From NCBI GenBank assembly GCA_036365515.1, contig CM070873.1, forward strand, positions 265,233,575 through 265,297,574: a stretch of 64,000 nt of DNA, read 5' to 3'. Origin of the DNA: Torymus aiolomorphi. Its lineage: Eukaryota > Arthropoda > Insecta > Hymenoptera > Torymidae. Positions 23,258 to 37,185 of the stretch are shown here, one piece after another. The position numbers and the translations under genes are program-made. A model generated the notes under the pieces. It did no database searches. It worked only from the letters and a program-made list of their open reading frames with translations, and was not told where the DNA came from. Numbering within the stretch: the stretch's first letter is position 1; each line of letters begins with the position of its first letter.

Positions 23258-26079
23258 TAATATCAATGTTAAACCCAAGCGCACACTCAACATCTGTCAC
23301 TCCAATGCGCAATCCCTCGATGCTCATCTCCATGAATTAAAAAAAGTTATTCGCGATAACAACATCCATGTGCTAGGGATAAGTGAGACGCATCTCAAGC
23401 CGTCCTTCGCATCGTACAGAGTTGAAATACCACACTTTAGATTGTTTCGAGTGGACCGTATCGGCCCTAAATGGGGAGGCGTAGGTGTATATGTGCACGA
23501 GTCATTAACCGCGAAAGAGATTTGTCGGTCCGACCAGCTAGAAGTCTACCGTAAAAGGCCAGAGTTTTTATTTCTACAGCTGTCTTTCAGCAATCTTAAA
23601 GTACTTTGTGGTGTCATCTACAGTCCCCCGCATTGCGGCTATTGGGCAGACGTCGAGGAGGCCCTATTAAACTGCAATAATGCCTACGACTTCACCTTGC
23701 TTATGGGCGATTTTAATATCGACTGGCGCGTAACCTCTACCCCACGTAAAATACTATCTGACTCACTTACAAGCTGTTTTTTAGAGCCCCTGCCATACAA
23801 CACTACGAACCATGAAGTTAAGAAAGGCGTAGAATCCAACACTACGATAGACTACATCTGTGTCTCTGATTGTTCGAAAGTCATCTCGTTCGATCAAACT
23901 TCCATCCCGAACATTTCAACTCACGACGTTCTGTTCGCCGTCCTTGACTTCATCGCTCCGGAGTTCGTCCCTATTCCTATTATAAGGCGCTCATATAGAA
24001 ACTTCAAACTCGACAGTCTTCTACATGATTTAGATTCCGTTGACTGGAATTTGTTTGATTCACTAGCTAACGTTGATAGCAAGGTAAAATTTCTGTCTGA
24101 CTCTCTGACACAAGTCTACAACATACACGCACCGCTCCGGGTCTTTACTCCGAAAAACTCCTACTCTCCGTGGATGACCCCTGCAATTAGATCATTAATC
24201 TCAGCCCGCAATAACGCTTGGAGGTCGAGTAAAAGAGGAGGTGGGGGGACTGCCCGCGCTAGGTATAAATTGCTACGCAACTCTGTTCAGAAGGAAATAA
24301 GGAACGTGAGGTATAATTTCTTCAAATCAAAATTGAATAGCTGTGCCGGCTCCAGGGAAATGTGGAAAATAATTAACGAGCTAGGCATCACCAAATCCTC
24401 AACTTGTCAGCAGATGCCTGCGGATCCTGACAGCTTTAACAGGCATTTCATCGGCGCCAGTAACCCTACCACCCATTATGACTCTCGGCCAACTGCGAGA
24501 ATATCGCCAGATAGGCTATTCTACTTCAAGCATGTTGAAATTTCCGACGTTCTTGAAGCATTTGCGTCAGCGCACTCCAACGCTCTGGGCCCCGATGAAA
24601 TTCCTCTACGTCACCTTACAGAATCCCTCCCTATCATTTTGGGCCCCCTATTAAACATCTTCGATCTATCGCTCCAATCGGGATACTTTCCATCCGAGTG
24701 GAAAACTCCGACCTTTGCCCAAAAAGAAATCGGCTACCGACCTGTCTGATTTTAGACCTATCAGTATACTCAGCGCCGCCTCAAAAATCCTAGACTTCGT
24801 TGCGCTCAAACAAATATCTAGTTTTGTTTCGGAGCGGAGTTTATTGCACGAGCATCAATCAGGCTTCCGGAAAGGCCACAGTACCCATACAGCCCTGATC
24901 CGTATAGTCGACGATATTAGAATTGCAATTGAGGATAGTCGCGTTACGCTGCTAATCGGGATCGACTACTTCCTGGCCTTTGATCTCGTCAATATTAAAA
25001 TATTTATTGATAAGTTAGGCTTCTATGGTTTCTCAGAATCTGCATGTGCATGGATTGAATCATTCTTAACGGACCGCTCACGAGTCGTTGCATTTCCAGA
25101 CGGTAAGCTCTCAGCGCCCTTGAAAAGAAATACAGGTTTCCCTCAAGGCAGCCTTCTTGGACCGTCGTTCTTCTCTCTTTTCATAAATGATATGCCTCTC
25201 GTTCTAAAACATTGTAAAGACCATCTATATGCCGATGACCATTGTATCTATCGCAGCGGTAGCTTCCACGATTTGCCCGATTTAATCGACAAAGTCAACG
25301 AAGATCTTGAAAATATTTCCCCCTGGGCCCATCGGAACGGCTTAATCATAAATGCGTCTAAAACGCAAGCAATTTGGATCGGCTCTAGAGGGTACATGAG
25401 CCGGCTGTGCCAACTTAATCTGCCGAAGATTTATATGAACGGTGTAGTTATAGAGCCCAGCGAAACACTTAAAATACTGGGCATTACGCTAGACAGCACG
25501 CTCTCATGGAGACCCCAATGTAATATCACCGCGAAGAAAAGCTTTGGCGCCCTTGCTCGTCTTCATAAATGCGGCCCTTACTTGGCCGATTGCACTAAGT
25601 TAACTCTCGTGAAAACTCTGGTCTTTCCGTATTTTGACTACTGCGCGGGGATCTTTCTAGATCTCTCGGACGAACTGTCTCTTAAGCTATCGCGCTGCAA
25701 AAATGCGGCGCTTCTGTTCGCGACCGGCGTTAAGATATTTGAGCATATCTCTCCTACTTATAGAAAGACAGAAATCTTAACTTTTGAAAATAGGCGAGAC
25801 TTCCTTTTTATCTGTTTACTCGCGTCCATTCTCAAATCTAACAGACCGCAATATCTGGCAGAACATGTAAATTTTATAGATAAAGCGTATGGGAGCTTGC
25901 GACGCTCTCCCCTCGACTTAGTTATAGAGAGCTTCGAGACTGAATGTTTGCGTAACTCATTTTTTATAGGAGCGGCGTATCTATGGAATGCACTGCCCCA
26001 TGCAGTCAGATCAATGTACACACGCCCTTGCTTTAAAACTTTGCTGTTCAAACATTTGCTAGCGGTAACTAATACATAA
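23250..26079 (+). pseudogene. ORF2 endonuclease-reverse transcriptase, one frameshift
   Basis: The ATG at 23250 lies in ATGGCTAA, so it overlaps the ORF1 stop by 8 bp. Endonuclease motifs: CHSNAQSLDAH, LGISETHLKP (Glu), LMGDFNIDW and STHDVLFAVL. RT: ALGPDEIP, a frameshift near 24705, SDFRPISILSAASKI, LIGIDYFLAFDLV (motif A, normally DYSKAFD), NTGFPQGSLLGPSFF (B) and LYADDHCIYR (C). The C-terminus ends FKTLLFKHLLAVTNT. No RNase H. Only the frameshift and motif A change argue against activity. Confidence 0.85.
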
Positions 26080-26380
26080 TTGTTTATCGATTCTGCGCCT
26101 ACATGTAGTCATGTGTATTATTTTAACGTTACTGTCATATTATTTTATTTTATATTACCCTATTCTAGTCATTTTTTTTTTTTTTCTGTTTATTTTTTTT
26201 AACTTATTTGCGTTCTAGTTTTACGTATATTTTAACCTTTATAATTATTGTACAGGGCGTGCGCGCCCTTCGACAGCACACACGAAATAGTTTGTAATAA
26301 CACCTGTATATGGCCGTTGGCTACCAAGGACCCTGAGTCCTTAGTCATATTAAATAAATCAATCAATCAATCAATCAATC

Positions 26381-26980
26381 TACGGTTGCCGCACGAGCTC
26401 TTCGCAATGTCAAGAAACTATCGCGGTGCGATTCGAAGAATAGCCGCACACGCCTCTCTAACACTCTCTCTTTTTACCCTGTCATCATGCACGAGGCCAC
26501 GCGTGGACTCAAGCGCAAAGCCAAAAACTGCCGCGGCGAAATTCCAAGAATCGCCGCGCACATAAATCTCTCTCTCTCTCTCTCTCTCTACACTGTCGTC
26601 GTATACGAGGCCGCGCAACACTCACGCGAAAGCCGAAAACTACCGCGGCGCGATTCCAAGAATCGCCACGCGTACCGATCTTTCTCTCTCCACAATAGCC
26701 GGGCACAAGGCCACACGAAAACCTCTATCCCACGCGCACGCAACAAACTCTCTCGCGACGCGACACGCCGTCACCTTCGTCTTTTTCTCTCTCTCCACTT
26801 CGCCGCGCTCAACTCTCTCTCTCACACTTTCGTCCTCAACGCTTAAGCGATCTCCAATCGCGCACTATTTCGCCAAACACCCACCTTGGGCCGTCTCCCT
26901 GAAACAGCTACACTCGTCGCCGCGACGTCTCCTCGCCGTTGACCGGGACCTCGAAGGCTCCTCCGCGTGTTCTCTCAGTA

Positions 26981-27050
<70 letters not shown>

Positions 27051-27506
27051 CTTCTTACTCGCGCGGCACTGCTCCCTACTCGTTCCTCCTCTCGTTCTCT
27101 CTTTTTCCTCCATAATGCTCCTCCTTCACTTTCGCTCGCTCAAACCTTCTCGATGATAAAATACTCTCTCTCTCTCTACTTCTCTTTTTCTTTTTTTAAC
27201 GTACTCTCTGCATCCGCTTACTCCGAACTGACGTTTTTCGCGACGCGCCGGCAACTCTTTTAAACAACTCTCGTCACCGTAGCAACCGTTTGCCTGCTCG
27301 ATGCTGCCGTTCTGCCGCCGCCCGCGAGGTGTTGCCAACTCGCTTGACGCGACGGCCGCATGAGAACGCGCAAATTTCGAATGCGTTGCCCGCTCTCTCT
27401 TCGTCACCACTCTACTTAAATACTTACCCGTAACCAGCCCATGGCAACCATAACCGCAACCACATCCAACCAAAGTCTCGCCGCTCATATACCGGGGCAA
27501 AACACA
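26381..27506. repeat. Three ~110-bp tandem repeats and CT tract
   Basis: Three degenerate copies beginning near 26416, 26523 and 26636 share CGCGGCGCGATTCCAAGAAT-like cores followed by CT runs. A CT microsatellite lies at about 26980-27047. The remaining GC-richer sequence to 27506 has only low-complexity ORFs. It could be LTR or UTR sequence displaced by the upstream insertion; no gene is supported. Confidence 0.6.
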
Positions 27507-27786
27507 TGTAACAACAAAATCATAAAGGGAAAAAGGCCCTATTAGTAATTCGGTCTAGATATCAATAATTGTCCGGCCGACACGAGTCGAGAGAGAAAAG
27601 AAAACGAGGAGTCAAAATACAACGTTACAGGTTTATTGAAGTGCTGAGGAGGTGTACAGCGGACACACGTCCGCACACTCTTGACTCTGAGCAACGACTG
27701 CCGCTCGCAGGCGGCTTCTCGCCGAACCGAACATGGCCGCTTCCCCCACTCCCGTAGTTAGAGCGAGGGAAAAGATAATCTCTACA
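27507..27786 (-). repeat. 3' LTR of a second Gypsy element
   Basis: On the minus strand a CTCGGGGGGAAGTG polypurine tract precedes TGTAGAGATTATC, and the LTR ends in TTGTTACA. It is 280 bp long with TG...CA termini and a TTCAATAAACC polyadenylation signal near 27632. It is directly downstream of the Gypsy pol end at 27957. Confidence 0.7.
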
Positions 27787-27956
27787 CACTTCCCCCCGAG
27801 TGCCAACGAAGTACATAAATATGAAAATAAATATTAACTTTAAATCTAAATACCTACTGTGCTCGGTAGCACTTACAATCTAATCTAGATATCACTGTTG
27901 ATCACAGTTGCATTACGCTTTGGTTGCAGGAGCAAACGATATGTTTTTAATACTGG

Positions 27957-28312
27957 TCAATCAACGGTGGTGGACTGATTGCCATTTGAATCACCGCCGG
28001 GAGGCACTTCAGGAAGATTATCGGAGATTATGTATGCAGGTTTAAGAAGTTCAACGTTTACACTGCGTGACGCGCCGTTGACTTCTATGTCAAAAACGCG
28101 ATCGGACGGACGCTTTAATACTTTATATGGCCCGTATATGGCCTTTCTAACGACTTTTTGGCCATGTTACGCATAAATACATATGTACAAGTATATAAAT
28201 CCTTAAAATAAAATGCACGTTTTCTATAATGATGTGCGACAGGGACTGGACGAACTTGACGCATGTATTCGCGAAATTCTTCGACAAAGAAAGGACCCCG
28301 CACCATTAACAT
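27957..28312 (-). pseudogene. Gypsy pol C-terminus (integrase tail), truncated
   Basis: Residues FVEEFREYMRQVRPVPVAHH, CTYVFMRNMAKKSLERPYTG and, after a frame slip near 28130, YGPYKVLKRPDRVFDI and VNVELLKPAYI form the integrase C-terminal segment. The stop is TGA at 27957-27959. The rest of the element is missing upstream. This is a different lineage from the 10.6-21 kb element (no ORF3, different tail). Confidence 0.78.
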
Positions 28313-28564
28313 TGAAAAAGTGACTAAGGTGAAATAGCTTAAAAATTTGGTGTCAGGTAGTTCAAGACTTTCTAAACAAAAAATGTTCTATGAAGTAGGG
28401 GTCTGAATGGCCCAAAAAAAAGTTATGGATACCTGAAGTTTGAGAAAAATGGTCCATGCTTGACCTATAAATGAATATGTATACATATTGTAACACACAC
28501 GCACACGCATACATTGTATACATATATTAATATATAGATATATATTACTATATTGTTATGATAT

Positions 28565-28616
<52 letters not shown>

Positions 28617-29147
28617 TATTATATAGTTGTAAGGCTCAAAATGGGTACCTACCCCCTCCACCCCCCTTCACCTCCCTCCACTTTTTACCGTGAAATTCTT
28701 TCAAATTTTACGTTATTTTGAAGGGTCAGCCCCTCCACCCCTCCACACCCCGCGACCCCCTCCACTCCCCTTTTGCTGAAAATTGTATATACGGAATTTC
28801 TGGATTCGCTGAATATGAATCTGAACTCAGATTTCGAAAATCCAAAATGGCGGACAAGAATTAAAATATTACTGGATTTTGCTGAAAAATTAGTTTATAA
28901 TCAATAAATAACAAATAATATCAGAGGTGACGTAATAAACTACATATATATTATGCATTATTTTGTTAAATATAAATATACCTAATATTTTAAAAATTAA
29001 TAAATGTTAAGAATAATTTTTTTAATAAACATTACAGAAAATTTAAAAGAAAAAATAAATGTTTCATGATATTAATTATTAGGAGGTTATCCTTATTCAT
29101 TATTATCAATATTTATCTTCATATGAAATATAATCCGCAACTATTTA
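28313..29147. other. AT-rich stretch with CA microsatellite, no gene seen
   Basis: Contains a CA tract at about 28568-28613, a run of pyrimidine-rich CCCTCCACCCC-type sequence (28650-28770) and AT-rich DNA. Nothing codes convincingly. Confidence 0.5.
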
Positions 29148-29432
29148 TTTATTTATTTATCCAAAGTACATTATAGAAGTACATTACATTATTGTAACCC
29201 TGCAGAGAAAAATAAATTTCCTGTTTGCAGGTCCGAAGAATATAATATACTTAAAATTAAAACTAATACTAATTCTTAAAACTATGAAATATTTTTAACA
29301 TCATAATAGACTTTCTAAACAGTAATATGTAAATATGCGATATGCAATTATCTAAATTTTCGACTTGAATTACTGAATTACTATAACGAACTTATAGTAT
29401 CAAATCGTTTTCAAGGAATATTCAACTCGTTT

Positions 29433-32400
29433 TCAATAAATATTTTTCACAATCCATTCTTTTATTTTGTACCTCGCGGGTCTTTTGTTTATATCTAGAG
29501 TTTTGAGCTCATTTGGTAGTATATTAAAAGTCTTTATTGCAGTTATATAATTGTTTTTTTCGCTTACTCTTTTGTCAATTTTTGGTAATAATATAGCTTT
29601 ATTTCTTGTCTTACTATTTGAGTTTGTGAATATATTTTTCATTTCGCTGTAATGATATTTTAAGCAGTCCCATGTGAATAGTTGCTTAATATTCATAGGT
29701 TTATTTTGCTCAAACGTGTTTCTGAAAACTAGTTTAAGTAGTCTGTTTTGTATATTTTGAAGTAAATGTTGATTGTTTTTATATACACCTCCCCAGGCAA
29801 TTATCTCATAATTAATAACACTGTGAAAAAACGCATAGTAAATAACCTTTAACGTACTTGTTTGCATAAATTTATTGATTTTGTAAAAGATGAAATTTAA
29901 GTAACTTGTTTTTTTGATTAGGTAGTTAATATGTTCATCCCATTTTAGATTATAATCAAAATTTACTCCTAAATATTTACACGAGTCAACTCTCTTTATT
30001 TTTTCTTTGTTAATATATACATTTAAATTTTTTGGTACACTGTCACAGTAATTTCCGAAAGTTATGTACACAGTTTTACTTATGTTTAATGTTAGTTTAT
30101 TCAATGCAAGCCATATAGCTACTTTTTCAAGATATATTCATTTCACTTTCAACTTCTTTCCAGGTTTTACCTGACGATATAACTGCTGTGTCATCAGCAT
30201 ATGATAAAATTGAGTTTTCTGGCATCCCCACTGAAAAAGTGCAGCTGATTATCAGCTGATAATCCGCTGATAATCAGGTGATAATCGTGCCAAAACGGCA
30301 CCTGATTATCAGCTGATTTTCACATGAAAATTTATCGTTTAAATTACTAATTATTGTTATTTATTATTATAAAGTATTATCATGGTTCATTTACTTGAAT
30401 CTACCATTAATTAAAGTGTTCGAAAAAATATCCAAAATGTAGATACTGACAAAGAAGTTTTGAATTATTTGTTACAATTTAGGAATGTAATATTACTAAC
30501 AATGATTAATAATAATTATTATTAATAATAAATGAAAATATCAACATGATTTTCAGGTGCATATCAGCTGATAATCATCTGAGAATCGGGTAACTATAAC
30601 CTGATTATCATCTGATTATCGGCTGATTTTGACCTGAAAATCCTGTTGATATTTTCATTTATTATTAATTATTATTATCATTTATTATTGCTAATTTTAA
30701 TTTTACATTCCTAAATTATAACAAATAATTCTTTGCCACAGTGTACATTATTTTAAATACATTAGTTAATCGTATAGATTCAAGTAAATGAACGATAATA
30801 ATAATTTATAATAATAAATAATAATATTTAATAATAAATAAATTTTAAATGATAAATTTTCATGTGAAAATCAGCTGATAATCAGGTGCCGTTTTGGCAT
30901 GATTATCACCTGATTATCAGCTGATTATCAGCTGATAATCAGCTGCACTTTTTCAGTAGGGATTGTTATAAGTAGATCATTTATATATAATATAAAAAGT
31001 AATGGCCCAAGAATTGTTCCTTGTGGCACTCCCACCGTTATTGTTATCGGTTCACTCTCACTTTGGCCAATTCTTACTTTCTGCTTTCTATTTGTTAAGT
31101 AGCTTTGCATTAAATTATAAGCATTGCCTCTTATCCCGTATGCTTGTAACTTATGTAAAAGTATATTATGATCAACTGTATCAAAGGCTTTTGCTAGATC
31201 CAGAAATGCGACTATAATGGGCTTACTCTTATCTAAGTTCTCATAGATCCTCTTTGTAATACAGCTTAGAGCATCTGTGGTTCCTTTGCTTTTAATAAAG
31301 CCAAACTGTTTTTCACTTAATATTTTATGTGTTTTAATAAAATCAAAAATTCTTTCATAGATTACTTTTTCAAAGATTTTTGCTATATTCGATATTAATG
31401 ATATAGGTCTGTAGTTATTAACTTGTAATTTTTTCCCTGATTTATAAATTGGTACCACTTCAGCTGCTTTTAGCGCATCCGGCCATATTGATTTTTCAAT
31501 ACATTTATTGAAGATATGTGCCAAAGGATCTGCTATAAGATCAGATATTGTTTTGAGTGTCTTAGCATTTATTTTGTCAACTCCACCATTCTTGATTTTC
31601 AAATTCTCAATTATTTTTTTAATTTCAATTTCATTGTAGGATGTAGGAAAATTGTATTTAAGTTACTTGGTGGTAGTTGTATAAATTTGTTACTTGGGGC
31701 AGTAATTTTGTCACTCATTTCTTTGCCCATTTTGCCGTAATAGTCATTCATGATGTTCGCAATTTTGGATCGGATTTTTACTATCTCCTCGTTTTCATCA
31801 TATACTTCACTTATATTATTATCTTTTTTATTTTTGTTACCCAGTTTGGAATTTATAATTTTCCATAGTTGTCTTGGATTATCTGAGTTTTTCTCTATAA
31901 GATCCTTCTCGTATTTAATTTTGGCATCTTTTATAACTTTGTTTAGACATTTAACATAGTTTTTGTATTCACTTTGTAATCTTTCATTCATTGGATTTTT
32001 TTTAAGTTGTTTATATAATTTGTCCTTTTTTTTACAGGATTTTATTAACGCAATAGTAATCCATTCTTTTCTAGGTACATTATTGTATTTAACCGGGTTT
32101 CTTTTTGATTTTTCTTGACATTGTGTTATTCCATCTATAAAAAGGTTTATTGCTTCGTTTGGATCCTCGATTTGTGTGTATTCATTCCAACATTTTTGTC
32201 TTGCTATAATAGCTATTTTTTTGTAATTTAATGAATAATTAGTTTTATTTTTTTTCATCTCTGTATTCACTAGAGGTTTTTTTATATCTATAAATAGCGG
32301 ATAGTGATCAGTAATTAGCGTCATTAATTTGAAAGTTTTTGTATTGATTGAGCTAGTTTTTATAAAAATATTGTCTATGCATGTTCCACTATCAGTAGTT

Positions 32401-32926
32401 ACATTATATGGTCTAGTCGTATCAGTAAAACCAGGGTAATAGCCATTTTCAAGAAAATTGTATAGAAAATTCTGACTATAATATTGTTTTGTAACATTAT
32501 ATTTATATTAAAATCACCTATTATCAAATGGTTTTTAACTCTTCTCTTAAGTTGCAAATATTGATTTACCTTTAAAATAAACTCTGTGTTATGTAGATCA
32601 TGTGATCTGTACATAGCTGAGATTTCCAAATGACTATTGTTTTGAAGGTTTATAATTGTATTTAGTATTTTTAGCCTACCCTGTTCTATCACATTAGTTG
32701 TCTGGGTTACATCTTTTTTTACATATACGACCACACCATCTGATTTGTTTATGTGACTATGGTTATAATAAATATTGTATCCATTTAATTTATAATATTG
32801 ATAGTGTTCTAAATTACCGGTTTCAGCACATACTATCACATAAGGTTTGATTTTAAGCCTTTTATTCAAGATTTGCAATTTCTCAAAATTAGTTTTTAAA
32901 CCTCTTATATTCAAGTATAAAATCAA
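29433..32926 (-). pseudogene. ORF2 endonuclease-reverse transcriptase split by a MITE
   Basis: Endonuclease: LYLNIRGLKTNFEKL, CAETGN (Glu), LIIGDFNINIM; a frameshift near 32430, then SGTCIDNIFI and ITDHYPLF. A second frameshift lies near 31650. RT: NNYRPISLISNIAKI, VAFLDLAKAFDTVDH (A), VGVPQGTILGPLLF (B). The MITE 30226-30961 separates INDLLIT from MPENSILSYADDTAV (C). The C-terminal part 30104-29433 includes YKYLGVNFDYNLKW. All three catalytic Asp positions are preserved in the pieces. Confidence 0.85.
30226..30961. mobile_element. 736-bp palindromic MITE (CCCTACTGAAAAAG type)
   Basis: Ends read CCC(C/T)ACTGAAAAAGTGCAG on both sides and the whole element is an inverted repeat centred near 30594. 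Subterminal regions are packed with CAGCTG and ATCAGCTGATAATC palindromes. AT flanks both sides as a 2-bp duplication, and removing the element plus one AT restores the RT reading frame exactly (LLITMPENSILSYADD). No ORF or tRNA-like unit. Confidence 0.9.
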
Positions 32927-33020
32927 ATTATCTGTTGCTTTTCTATCTTAATTAAAAGACTTTAAATCATTATATGCGATTTCCTGCTGATATAATTGCT
33001 TATGTATGTCTTCTAATACT

Positions 33021-33731
33021 TCATGATTCTGCGCCATTTATTGCATTTGGTGTTGTTGAAATTGCGTTTGGGCTGGTTCCTATGCTCGCGATACTTTCTG
33101 TAGATTGTAAAGATGACCTCTGTCGTAGATTTAGCGTAAGCAGTATTGGTGGTTTCCTTGCCGGTACTGCAGGTCTGGTGAGTGTGTTAGCTGCATCTGC
33201 CCTCTGTTGTGTATTTTGCTGGTACGGCCTTATTGGTTTCCAAGTCGGTAAATCAGGTTTGATAGGGTAATCGGTTGCATCTATATATTTTTTTATCTTG
33301 TTTTTAAGTATTTCACAGTTGCTCATGTCATATGCAGAATGATTAGTATATAAGTTTGTTCTATATGTTTTGTCACTAAAGATATAGTTAGTGCATTTTG
33401 TTTTGGTGCTATTACATTTGTTTGTTTCGTGGTCACCTGTACATTTTACACATATCTGTTTATTCTTGCATTTTTTCGCATTATGCCCTAGTCTCCCACA
33501 GTTGAAACATGGTGAGATATTTATTAGATCATAAACCATACATCTTTGGTGTCCTACAAAAAGTCTTTTCTTGTTATCTCTGATCAACTTATATGCTTCA
33601 GGTGGCACTTCCATTATAACGGAGCTAAGCTTTGTTTTTTCATTTGTGTACATATGAAGGATTGAACCACTGTTTTTTAAGTCACTAAAATTTCTTGTGT
33701 TTATATCTTCTTCAATTTCTTTAATGTCCAT
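33021..33731 (-). pseudogene. ORF1 (zinc-knuckle gag-like), N-terminally truncated
   Basis: The frame contains a central domain (MEVPPEAYKLIRDNKKRLF) and then CFNCGRLGHNAKKC, CVKCTGDHETNKC and a third, decayed Cys-rich unit (CTNYIFSDKTYRTNLYTNHS). The layout parallels ORF1 at 22478-23257. The C-terminus is Pro/Ala/Ser-rich. Upstream sequence to about 33790 continues in broken frame. Confidence 0.72.
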
Positions 33732-33790
33732 CTTTGTATAGTTGTCTATGCCAACTATTTTTATTTTTGGGTTATTTAATTTTTCAGCAG

Positions 33791-34501
33791 AAGTATTTTT
33801 TCAGCAGCTGTTACACTCTCAATGTTCATACAGTTAACTATAATATCACTTTTATTTTTATTAATATAGAATAAATATATAATAAATAAATAAATAATTA
33901 ATTTAATATTGTAAAGGGATGGCTAATGGAGAAAAATCCCGAAAAGCCAGAGGCCAGCGATGCCCTAGAACACGGTGCCGCGGGTGTCAGACTAAAATGA
34001 CTTGCCCGGGGATCTGCTCCTGGAATCCCGAAAATAACGCGAAGATCGCACGCGAACTTCGCTTTCCAAGTAATTGGATCGCTGAGTGAAAAGCGCGCGC
34101 TCGAAGAGTAAAGCGCGCGGCCGCTAGACTCAGATATGAAAACGACCGGCGGAGTCGTTTTCCCGCAGAGGCGGCGGTATCCGGGAGAAGGTTAGGTTAG
34201 GTCTGTGAATAAAGAATAGCCTCAATTGCTTCACAAAACAACAACGAGGTCTATTCATAAAACTTTACATAAAAATACGCGTCGCGTTGCGCGCCGACAA
34301 GAAGACGGGATCCGCCGCTCGGCGCGGGCGGATCAAAGTAATTATTTTCGCTGGGCCGGTGAACGCACCACCGGCCGCTCGCCGCTGCGAGCCGAAAATA
34401 CACAAATAGATCGCTGCGCGGAAAGTACAGAGAAGCTTACCGGGAGAGGAGTGCACTCCCCTCGTCGCTCGCTCACGAATCCGCTCCTGCGTCAGGCCTT
34501 A
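33791..34501. other. GC-rich segment, possible LTR
   Basis: A TGTAAAGGGATGG start at 33910, an AATAAA-like GTGAATAAAG near 34206 and a CCTAACA end at 34763 (beyond the Harbinger MITE) would fit one LTR of about 630 bp without the MITE. No duplication or internal region was found, so this is weak. The ORF at 34226-34567 runs into the MITE and is not supported. Confidence 0.2.
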
Positions 34502-34725
34502 GGGAGAATGTACATGAGCCCTGCGCTACGCTACGCTACGCTGCGCTGCGCTACGCTGTCGCATTGATTACTTGTAGACCACGTCGCTGATTGGCTAACA
34601 TTTAAATATTAGCCAATCAGCGACGAGGTCTACAAGTAATCAATGCGACAGCGTAGCGCAGCGTAGCGCAGCGCAGCGTAGCGTAGCGTAGCTCAGCGTA
34701 GCCTAGCGCTTATGTACATTCTCCC
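34502..34725. mobile_element. PIF/Harbinger-like foldback MITE with GCGTA repeats
   Basis: The TIR GGGAGAATGTACAT is flanked by TTA on both sides (34499-34501, 34726-34728), the classic 3-bp Harbinger duplication. The arms contain runs of GCGTA/GCGCT pentamers and an inner ATTGGCTAA palindrome. It is 224 bp with no ORF. Relatives lie at 60071-60255 and 60259-60335. Confidence 0.85.
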
Positions 34726-34728
34726 TTA

Positions 34729-35044
34729 TGTGGACTTCGGAGTATTCAGGCCGAGTCCTAACATCCAGCCCGCACCTACAGGGGCCTGATTCTAAATTTG
34801 TCTCGACGTCGAGACACACCAAATCCGGAGCTGTACGTTCGCGTCCGCGTGGTTCGACGGCCCGAGAGAATCTGATTCAAAAATGAATCGAGCGCGACTT
34901 TGCAACGGCCAAAGTCGCACAGTCCCCGCGCGCAGCCCGCGAATACATCGTTCGAGCGATGTCAACAAACGCTCGAGATGCACGAATTCGCGAGCCAAAT
35001 GAGTTCGATAGAATACGGAGAACCAAGATTCTTATTTTCTCCGT
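34729..35044. other. GC-mixed stretch with short palindromes, no gene seen
   Basis: Includes TCTCGACGTCGAGA and GCGACTTTG...CAAAGTCGC hairpins. No coding signal. Confidence 0.4.
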
Positions 35045-36514
<1,470 letters not shown>

Positions 36515-37152
36515 ATGGAAGTAGTGGAACTAGCAGAGGAAACACCTATAAATACTCGATTTACAGTTGCTGACTTGGATATTGAAATTCTTCCAATAAT
36601 TTACGAAATCATTCGAAGGTTCGCGATTTCTTACCATTATAACCTCTTAGAACTAAATATAACTATATTGTAATATATTTATGAAAAACACATGTACATG
36701 CTGACATTTTTCTGCGACTTATTTGAACTGATTTTCTTGCATGATTTCTAATGATGAATGAAGCTTTCTTTCTTTTTTAAATAAAAATAAAACATTTTGA
36801 AACCAATATTTACAATCTACAATTTTAGTATTGAAAAAGATCCACATGATACTTCACAAAAGGCTAAGGAATCTCAAGATACAAGTCAAAAGATTTTAGA
36901 ATTACAAAAAAAGTTGGATTCAGCAAGAGCGCAGGTATAACATATCGTAATTATATAATACCTTAAAAATAGGTTATAATTAGCATAAATTAAAAATAAA
37001 ATTTCTTTTAGATTAAAAAACTTCCTGGTATCGAGTATAGCAAAGAAGAACAATTACAAAAATTAGAAACTCTCAGAAAACAACTAAAATTAAAGCGAGA
37101 ACTTCTGTTTAAGTATCGTAATATGTGCACATTTGAAGTGCCAAAAGCCTGA
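36515..37152 (+). CDS. MED9: Mediator complex subunit 9 (MED9), three exons
   Basis: MED9 is a small middle-module subunit of Mediator, which bridges transcription factors and RNA polymerase II in the nucleus. Exons are 36515-36618, 36829-36934 and 37012-37152, with donors AAG|GTTCGC and CAG|GTATAA and acceptors TTTTAG and TTTTAG. Joined they give 116 residues with no stop; the first junction falls inside a codon and produces EIIRSIEKDPHD. The C-terminal coiled coil ends with KLPGIEYSKEEQLQKLETLR and KYRNMCTFEVPKA, the conserved MED9 signature (human ends in a similar MPGI...LCMFEIP pattern). The stop TGA is at 37150-37152. Without splicing, exon 1 would run to a stop in the first intron. This is the only intron-containing host gene recognised in the window. 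Confidence 0.9.
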
Positions 37153-37185
37153 AATAAAGTAACCGATACATTTTTAACAATCGAT

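Larger units (their letters stand above)
21880..26380 (+). mobile_element. Jockey/CR1-superfamily non-LTR retrotransposon with AATC tail
   Basis: ORF1 with zinc knuckles overlaps ORF2 (endonuclease plus RT). The 3' UTR ends in an AATC tandem at 26357-26380. The 5' boundary near 21880 is approximate. Damage is lighter than in the CR1-type copy at 5216-10066: ORF2 has one clear frameshift. Confidence 0.82.
29148..33790 (-). mobile_element. Jockey-superfamily non-LTR retrotransposon, minus strand
   Basis: ORF1 with zinc knuckles, then ORF2 endonuclease and RT, then a 3' tail of AAAT repeats (TTTA on the plus strand, 29148-29163). It is strongly AT-rich, unlike the GC-richer CR1 copies. ORF1's N-terminus is lost near 33740. 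RT motifs are intact apart from a MITE insertion, so the copy is comparatively recent. Confidence 0.82.

Noticed and set aside
34180..34205. Telomeric TTAGG repeats
   Set aside because: Only two GTTAG units are present; too short to be telomeric.
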